Below are positions 58,731 to 64,000 of a stretch of DNA of 64,000 nucleotides, piece after piece. The stretch spans positions 682,001-746,000 of the forward strand of contig NZ_FOFI01000002.1 in assembly GCF_900110605.1 (NCBI RefSeq), in the 5' to 3' direction. Position 1 is the first letter of the stretch; each line of letters opens with the position of its first letter. Source of the DNA: Epilithonimonas lactis. GTDB taxonomy: Bacteria; Bacteroidota; Bacteroidia; Flavobacteriales; Weeksellaceae. The position numbers and the translations under genes were made by a program. The notes under the pieces are model-generated. The model saw nothing but the letters and a program-made list of their open reading frames with translations. It did no database searches and was not told where the DNA came from.

Positions 58731-58797
58731 TAAAATGTAAAAAGTATTGACGTATTAATGATTCGAAAGTTAAAATCATTAATACATTTTACATTAA
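58731..58797. repeat. Long inverted repeat in the mraY-murD spacer
   Basis: Perfect 12 bp arms GTATTAATGATT (58752-58763) and AATCATTAATAC (58774-58785), extended by TAAAATGTAAAA on the left and ATTTTACATT on the right, giving a nested palindrome of about 65 bp in the 93 bp gap. No T run, so a terminator is not likely. Confidence 0.6.
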
Positions 58798-58816
58798 TAC
58801 AGCAATACAAAATAAT

Positions 58817-60166
58817 ATGAGAGTAGTAATACTTGGTGGCGGAGAAAGCGGTGTTGGCGCAGCATATTTGGCGAAGGCTAAAGGCTTTGACGTGTTCCTT
58901 TCGGATATGGGAATGATTCGTGAGAACTACAAAAAAGAGCTGGACGAACTGGGCGTTGATTATGAAGACGGAAAACATTCTGAAGAAAAAATACTGAATG
59001 CCGACTGGATTATCAAAAGCCCCGGAATTCCGAAAAAAGCCGAGATGATTTTAAAGATTCAGGAAAAAGGAATCAGATTGTCTTCTGAGATTGAGTTCGC
59101 TTCTGAGTTTACAGATGCGAAAATCATCGCCATCACTGGAAGCAATGGGAAAACGACCACGACTTCTTTGATTTACTATATTTTGAAGGAAGATGGTTTC
59201 AATGTTGGTTTGGGTGGAAACATCGGAAAAAGCTTTGCCAAACAAGTTGCAGAAGAGAATTTTGATTACTATGTTTTGGAAGTAAGTAGTTTTCAATTGG
59301 ATGATATTCAGAACTTTAGACCTTACATTTCATTGTTGTTGAATTTGTCTAAGGACCATCTGGACCAGTACAATTACAATTATGAAGAATATGCTTTGGC
59401 TAAATTCAGAATTGCTGAAAATCAGGAAGCTAACAATTTTTTCATCTACAACAAAGATGATGAAATGAGCAAATCGCTTCTAGGAAAATTAGATTTAAAA
59501 GTGACCAAAGTGCCATTCTCATTGAGCGAAAGATTAGAAAAAGGCGCATTTTCCATCGATGAAAATTTCGTGGTGAATGTCAACGATGGCTTCACAATGA
59601 ACATCGATGAATTGTCTCTGTTAGGAAAACATAATGTTGCCAACAGCCTAGCGGCAAGTATCGCTGGTAAATTATTGGAAATCAGCAATCAAAGTATTAG
59701 AAATTCATTGATGACTTTCCAGGCGGTTGAACACAGATTGGAACCCGTTTCCGAAATCAACGGTGTGAAATTCATCAATGACAGTAAGGCAACCAATGTG
59801 AACGCAACATATTTCGCTTTGGAAAGTATGAAACAACCTGTCGTTTGGATTGTCGGCGGAAAAGACAAAGGGAACGACTATACGGAAATAGAAGATTTAG
59901 TTAAAAGAAAAGTAAAGGCAATTGTCTGCTTAGGGATTGATAATCAGAAAATTATTGATTTTTTCAAAGGCAAGAAAACGCAAATTTATGACACTTCGAG
60001 TATGCAACAAGCAGTAGAAGTTTCCAAATCGGTGGCAGAAAAAGGAGACATCGTTTTGCTGTCGCCTTGTTGCGCAAGTTTTGATTTGTTCAATGGTTAT
60101 GAAGACCGAGGCAATCAATTCAAAAATGAAGTGTTAAAAAGCGAAAAGCCGATGGCTATCAGCTAA
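58817..60166 (+). CDS. murD: UDP-N-acetylmuramoyl-L-alanine:D-glutamate ligase MurD
   Basis: 449 aa cytoplasmic ligase. N-terminal Rossmann loop LGGGESGVGAAYLA, the P-loop AITGSNGKTTTTSL (about 108-121), EVSSFQLDDI and NDSKATNVNAT, then GGKDKGNDY match the family. It adds D-Glu to UDP-MurNAc-L-Ala. A 93 bp repeat-bearing gap separates it from mraY; ftsW follows 12 bp later. Confidence 0.96.
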   Translation: MRVVILGGGESGVGAAYLAKAKGFDVFLSDMGMIRENYKKELDELGVDYEDGKHSEEKILNADWIIKSPGIPKKAEMILKIQEKGIRLSSEIEFASEFTDAKIIAITGSNGKTTTTSLIYYILKEDGFNVGLGGNIGKSFAKQVAEENFDYYVLEVSSFQLDDIQNFRPYISLLLNLSKDHLDQYNYNYEEYALAKFRIAENQEANNFFIYNKDDEMSKSLLGKLDLKVTKVPFSLSERLEKGAFSIDENFVVNVNDGFTMNIDELSLLGKHNVANSLAASIAGKLLEISNQSIRNSLMTFQAVEHRLEPVSEINGVKFINDSKATNVNATYFALESMKQPVVWIVGGKDKGNDYTEIEDLVKRKVKAIVCLGIDNQKIIDFFKGKKTQIYDTSSMQQAVEVSKSVAEKGDIVLLSPCCASFDLFNGYEDRGNQFKNEVLKSEKPMAIS

Positions 60167-60178
60167 TTGTAAAGTAAA

Positions 60179-61411
60179 ATGGAACAAACGACAGACAACA
60201 AATTCGAACTGCTGAAAGGAGACAAAGTTCTTTGGTCGGTGATCATCTTGATCTCCCTGCTTTCGGTATTTCCGGTTTATTCCGCAAGTTCGAATCTGGA
60301 ATATATTGTCAACAACGGAACTACAACTGGTCACGTGATCAAGCATATTATTTTCGTTTTGATCGGTTTGGGAATTATGCGTTTTGTAGGAACCGTAAAG
60401 TACGAACATATCGGAAAACTAAGTTCCATTCTGCTTTTGGTAACGATTGGACTGTTGCTGATCACGATGTTCACAGGGCAAAAAATCGAAGGTGCTAGTG
60501 CATCGCGTTGGCTCAAGATTCCCGGAACACCTATTTCATTTCAGCCATCATCATTCGCATATTTGATGTTGATGATCTATCTCTGCAGATATTTGACCAA
60601 GAAAATCAAGAGAGAGAGATTACCGATTGAGAACATATTCTATATTTTCGGACCAATATTAATTGTGTTCGGATTGGTTGCGAAAGACAACGGTTCCACA
60701 GCGTTGATGATTCTGATGGTTTCCATCGCTATCTTGATTGTCGGACAATTGGCCTGGCAATATGTTGCAGGATTTATCTCGTTGTCCGTAGTGTTTGTGG
60801 TGATGTTTCTATTGGTAGCACTCAATACGAATATGATTGGTGGAAACCGAGTCCATACGTGGATGAGCCGTATCGAAACTTTTACCAGTTCCAAGAAAAA
60901 TGCAGACGTCGAGGACGAAAGTATCAAGGCAAAAAATTATCAGGTGATGCAAGCCAAAGCGGCGATTGTTCACGGCGGCTTCAACGGAATCGGACCCGGG
61001 AAAAGTGCTTTGAAACAAACGTTGCCACAATCGGTTTCGGATTTTATTTTCGCAATCATTGTGGAAGAATACGGCTGGATTGGCGCTTTTGTTTTGATAA
61101 GCCTTTATATGATAATGATAATCCGAATCGTAATGATTGCCAGTAAGATGCCTGCATTTTTCGGCTCGTTGCTGGTGCTGGCGATTGGCTTGATGATTTT
61201 CATTCAGCTCACTGTGAATATTGCGGTGGCCGTGAATCTAATTCCGGTGACTGGTCAGCCTTTACCGCTGATAAGTTACGGAGGAACATCGATGTTGGTG
61301 ACCTACATTCAGCTGGGAATCATTCTAAATGTAAGCTCCAGAATTCAGGTTTATGATGAAGAAGGTTTGGGGAAAAGACAAAGTCTGGAAGAAATAAATG
61401 ACATAGCTTAA
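60179..61411 (+). CDS. ftsW: Cell-division glycosyltransferase FtsW
   Basis: 410 aa SEDS protein with about ten membrane helices that polymerises lipid II at the septum with FtsI. Visible are GASASRWLKIPG, the catalytic-Asp-bearing region (FGLVAKDNGSTALMIL), and the C-terminal ITGQPLPLISYGGTS-type loop (PVTGQPLPLISYGGTSML). Gene order murD-ftsW-murG is the usual one. Confidence 0.95.
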   Translation: MEQTTDNKFELLKGDKVLWSVIILISLLSVFPVYSASSNLEYIVNNGTTTGHVIKHIIFVLIGLGIMRFVGTVKYEHIGKLSSILLLVTIGLLLITMFTGQKIEGASASRWLKIPGTPISFQPSSFAYLMLMIYLCRYLTKKIKRERLPIENIFYIFGPILIVFGLVAKDNGSTALMILMVSIAILIVGQLAWQYVAGFISLSVVFVVMFLLVALNTNMIGGNRVHTWMSRIETFTSSKKNADVEDESIKAKNYQVMQAKAAIVHGGFNGIGPGKSALKQTLPQSVSDFIFAIIVEEYGWIGAFVLISLYMIMIIRIVMIASKMPAFFGSLLVLAIGLMIFIQLTVNIAVAVNLIPVTGQPLPLISYGGTSMLVTYIQLGIILNVSSRIQVYDEEGLGKRQSLEEINDIA

Positions 61412-61510
61412 AGTTGGAAGACGGAAGTCAGAAGACGGAAGCCAATTGAGTTCCAAAGGAACGACCTATATATTAGCGTTGGAATTTATTCCAACGGAAA
61501 TTAAAAAAAG
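61412..61510 (+). repeat. Repeat-filled ftsW-murG spacer; hairpin repeat copy 2
   Basis: A GGAAGACGGAAGTCAGAAGA-type short tandem (about 61415-61442) is followed by GTTCC-AAA-GGAAC-GACCTAT (61450-61469), the second copy of the hairpin repeat at 29647. It then forms a second stem GTTGGAAT-TT-ATTCCAAC (61478-61495). All of it lies within the dcw operon with no apparent terminator. Confidence 0.65.
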
Positions 61511-62638
61511 ATGAACAACAAAACAACAAACAGCCAAAAACCAAAAGCAATCCGCGTTCTATTGAGCGGTGGCGGAACAGGTGGACACATCTTCCCGGCG
61601 GTTGCGATTGCTCAGGAAATCCAGAAAAGATTTCCCGATGCTGAGTTTTTGTTCATTGGTGCCAACGGAAAAATGGAAATGGAAAAAGTGCCTCAAGCCG
61701 GATTCAAAATCGAAGGTTTGAACATCGCTGGGTTCGACAGAGGAAATCTTCTCAAGAATCTCGGACTTCCATTAAAAGTGATTTCGAGTTTGTTGAAGGC
61801 GAAAAGAATCATCAAAGATTTCAAACCGGATTTTGCGGTTGGAACTGGTGGTTTTGCAAGTGGGCCAGCTTTGTATATTGCAGCGAAAATGGGAATTCCG
61901 ACCTTCATTCAGGAACAGAATTCTTTGCCAGGAAAGACCAATGTTTTCAATGCAAAAAAAGCGAAAGCAGTTTTTACAGCTTATCCTGATATGGAGAAAT
62001 TTTTCTCAGGTACAAAAACCTATTTCTTAGGAAATCCAATCCGTCAAAACATCATCACAGATTTGATGGACAAAGATTTCGCTAAGGAAAAATTAGGCTT
62101 AGATAAAAATAAATTAACGATTCTCTCAGTCGGTGGTTCACTCGGTTCCAGAACTTTGAACAACGGTTGGAAAGATAATTTAGATAAATTAAAAGAAAAA
62201 GATTACCAACTCATCTGGCAGACTGGAAAAACGGATTTTGCGGAGATAACTTCTAGCATCCATCCTCCTGCTTCCATCCAGATTAGGGAATTTATCTCCG
62301 ATATGGCTTTGGCCTATTCAGCGGCAGATGTGATAGTTTCCAGAGCTGGTGCAATTGCGATTTCGGAATTGGCTGTTGCGAAAAAACCAGTTTTGTTGGT
62401 TCCATTTCCGTTTGCTGCAGAAGACCATCAAACCAAAAATGCTTTGACCTTGGTTGAGAAAAATGCGGCGAGAATGGTCAAAGATTCTGAGATGAAGGAT
62501 AAATTCTGGAACACGCTTTCCGAGATTTGTGAGAGTGAGAACCTGAGAAATGAAATGTCAACAAATCTGGAGTTTTTTGCAAAGCCAAAAGCAGCGGAAG
62601 GAATTGTGGATGAGATTTTTAAAGTGATAAAGAAATAA
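61511..62638 (+). CDS. murG: Lipid II synthase MurG
   Basis: 375 aa peripheral membrane GT-B glycosyltransferase that adds GlcNAc to lipid I. The N-terminal G-loop SGGGTGGHIFPAVAIA (about 20-35), VGTGGFASGPALY, IQEQNSLPGKTN and the C-terminal SRAGAIAISELA with PFPFAAEDHQTKNA are all present. A 100 bp repeat-bearing spacer precedes it. Confidence 0.96.
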   Translation: MNNKTTNSQKPKAIRVLLSGGGTGGHIFPAVAIAQEIQKRFPDAEFLFIGANGKMEMEKVPQAGFKIEGLNIAGFDRGNLLKNLGLPLKVISSLLKAKRIIKDFKPDFAVGTGGFASGPALYIAAKMGIPTFIQEQNSLPGKTNVFNAKKAKAVFTAYPDMEKFFSGTKTYFLGNPIRQNIITDLMDKDFAKEKLGLDKNKLTILSVGGSLGSRTLNNGWKDNLDKLKEKDYQLIWQTGKTDFAEITSSIHPPASIQIREFISDMALAYSAADVIVSRAGAIAISELAVAKKPVLLVPFPFAAEDHQTKNALTLVEKNAARMVKDSEMKDKFWNTLSEICESENLRNEMSTNLEFFAKPKAAEGIVDEIFKVIKK

Positions 62639-62650
62639 CACAAAATAATA

Positions 62651-63121
62651 ATGAAAAAACTATTCTGGTTAATGTCTTTAATGCTTTTTTGGAATTGTGC
62701 GCCAAAATATTTTTTGCCACTTCCAAAAAATAATACATCAAATGAAAGAATTGATAAAGCAAGAAGCTTTGCAGAATATTATTATAATAAATGTAACACT
62801 AAGGATTTTTCTGAGATACAGGGTTATGTAATGGATGTTAATACAAAGAAATTTGGATTCTCACCAGAAGAAATTGAAAAGTATTGTAGTAAAAAGACTG
62901 AAAGATATGGTAAAATTACGGTTGGTGAGTTCAATAAAGCAATAACCGTTGCACGTCCAACAGACTTCTATGATTACTTCATTTTTAAAGCAAAATTAGA
63001 AAAGTCAGACAGTTTAAAATATATTGTAGTAGGGCTTTTTAGAGATAAGGATGTTATTGGAGGAATGAGATTTACTGGAACTGCCAATCCTAAACTAGTT
63101 AGAACAAAGAGAAAAAAATGA
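62651..63121 (+). CDS. Unknown lipoprotein inserted between murG and murC
   Basis: 156 aa. Lipoprotein-type signal with FWNC (Cys16) and a soluble domain with two further Cys residues (about 48 and 89) that might form a disulfide. It has no recognised family and no mur- or fts-like motif. Its codon use looks more AT-biased (AAA, AAT, ATA rich) than the flanking mur genes. The 12 bp gap after murG and the 4 bp ATGA overlap with murC show it is a part of the operon. murG and murC are normally adjacent, so this is a probable late insertion. Confidence 0.82.
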   Translation: MKKLFWLMSLMLFWNCAPKYFLPLPKNNTSNERIDKARSFAEYYYNKCNTKDFSEIQGYVMDVNTKKFGFSPEEIEKYCSKKTERYGKITVGEFNKAITVARPTDFYDYFIFKAKLEKSDSLKYIVVGLFRDKDVIGGMRFTGTANPKLVRTKRKK

Positions 63122-64000
63122 GCATCTTAAATAAATATCAAAACTTCTATTTTATCGGAATCGGTGGGATTGGGATGAGTGCGCTCGCGAGATTTTTTCA
63201 CGCGAACGGCAAAAACGTTTTGGGCTATGACAAAACACCAACGAAACTGACGGCTCAACTCGGTTTTGAAGGCATTGATATTTCATTTGAAGATGTGATA
63301 GATGAAAAAATCGTAGCGTTCGACAAAGAGAAAACTTTGGTTATTTACACGCCGGCAATCAAAAAATTAGCGATTCTGGATTATTTTGCCAGCGAAAGTT
63401 TTGAGATTTTGAAGAGAGCGAAAGTTCTTGGTTTAATTACCGAAAACACAGATTGCATCGCCGTTGCAGGAACACACGGAAAGACGACAACTTCCACTTT
63501 GATAGCACATTTGTGCAAAGAAGCAAATCTGCCGTCATCCGCATTTTTAGGTGGAATTTCCGAGAATTTCAAATCGAATTTCGATTACAATGGAAACCAG
63601 TTTTCTGTAGTTGAAGCCGATGAATACGACAGAAGTTTCCTGAATCTTTCACCAGATTGGGCTGTAGTAACCTCGATTGATGCAGACCATTTGGATATCT
63701 ATGGCGATAGGGTTCAGATTGAAGATGGATTCAGACAATTTGCGTCTTTGGTTCCGAATGACAATCAGTTGTTTGTCAGAAAAGGAATTGCGATTGGAAG
63801 AGAACATTTGACTTACGCGGTAAACGAGGAAGCGGATTATTACTCCGATAACTTGAGAATGGACCACGATAAAATCTACTTCGATTTCCACACGCCAACG
63901 GAAGAAATCAATGATTTTGTTTGGGAAATTCCAGGAATTCACAACGTGGAGAATGCGACGGTTGCTTTGGCGATTCTCAGCAATTTGGGCGTTGATTTCG
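63118..64000 (+). CDS. murC: UDP-N-acetylmuramate:L-alanine ligase MurC (partial, N-terminal part)
   Basis: The frame is open to the window end, with about 294 codons visible of an expected 450 or so. It starts at ATGA, overlapping the stop of the lipoprotein gene. The N-terminal IGIGGIGMSALARFF (about 13-27) and P-loop VAGTHGKTTTSTL (about 119-131) are MurC signatures; EADEYDRSFL and DADHLDIYGD confirm it. It adds the first alanine to UDP-MurNAc. ftsQ, ftsA and ftsZ are expected further on. Confidence 0.96.
   Translation, partial: MSILNKYQNFYFIGIGGIGMSALARFFHANGKNVLGYDKTPTKLTAQLGFEGIDISFEDVIDEKIVAFDKEKTLVIYTPAIKKLAILDYFASESFEILKRAKVLGLITENTDCIAVAGTHGKTTTSTLIAHLCKEANLPSSAFLGGISENFKSNFDYNGNQFSVVEADEYDRSFLNLSPDWAVVTSIDADHLDIYGDRVQIEDGFRQFASLVPNDNQLFVRKGIAIGREHLTYAVNEEADYYSDNLRMDHDKIYFDFHTPTEEINDFVWEIPGIHNVENATVALAILSNLGVDF

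Noticed and set aside
1-64000. CRISPR arrays, prophage, insertion sequences, tRNA or rRNA genes
   Set aside because: No regular repeat-spacer pattern, transposase, integrase, phage structural gene or tRNA-like cloverleaf was seen on reading both strands; a covariance-model scan could still find a small RNA.

Overview
The window is a 64 kb stretch of an AT-rich chromosome from a member of the Flavobacteriia, most likely the Chryseobacterium/Epilithonimonas group of the Weeksellaceae (inference). The support is: repeated TAnnTTTG promoter -7 elements, which are the Bacteroidetes sigma-A signature; few or no Shine-Dalgarno-like start regions; an exosortase F (XrtF) locus; a type III glutamine synthetase; DUF5687-, DUF5689- and DUF4126-type proteins; two TonB-dependent receptors; and the gene order of the cell-wall (dcw) cluster. 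No tRNA, rRNA, CRISPR array, prophage or insertion sequence was seen.

Layout. 0-1.2 kb: a methionine ABC transporter (metN and partial metI, minus strand) behind a promoter, a structured leader and an intrinsic terminator that ends at the start codon. 1.6-9.7 kb: a fused SpmA/SpmB-like membrane protein, an alpha/beta hydrolase, the GTPase EngB, an ElaA-type acetyltransferase, a TPR-lipoprotein histidine kinase with its response regulator, a SprT-like protein and mannose-1-phosphate guanylyltransferase. 9.8-20.5 kb: YifB/ComM ATPase, a bestrophin-like channel, RNase HI, replicative helicase DnaB, a two-gene ABC exporter, fumarase C, a small membrane protein and release factor 1. 20.5-27 kb: a secreted nuclease/phosphatase-fold enzyme divergent from a TonB receptor plus DUF5689 lipoprotein, which together look like a nutrient-acquisition locus. 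27-38 kb: DUF4126, tatD-tcdA-rnpA, a TetR regulator, a serine hydrolase, DUF445, a large protein with a nucleoside-phosphorylase-like C-terminus, glutamine synthetase III and an NlpC/P60 lipoprotein. 38.6-47.4 kb: an APH-fold kinase divergent from xrtF and its partner, a lipoprotein/outer-membrane protein pair, a CDF metal exporter, asd, a four-helix membrane protein and an Oar-like TonB receptor. 47.4-51.8 kb: NAD synthesis genes nadB and nadC with a YhcG-type PDDEXK nuclease gene set between them. 52-64 kb: the dcw cluster mraZ-rsmH-ftsL-ftsI-murE-mraY-murD-ftsW-murG-(unknown lipoprotein)-murC, cut off by the window end.

How it works together. Most of the window is core metabolism, replication, translation and envelope biogenesis. 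The less explained material lies between and inside genes. It includes two families of roughly 95 bp intergenic repeats (two copies each), a short hairpin repeat whose two copies keep the stem through compensatory changes, several long imperfect palindromes, a set of -7 elements only 3-6 nt from start codons (predicted leaderless or near-leaderless mRNAs), a 10-bp-periodic MraZ operator, a candidate attenuator before metN, quasi-palindromic repeats inside the yhcG gene, and a foreign-looking gene in the dcw operon.
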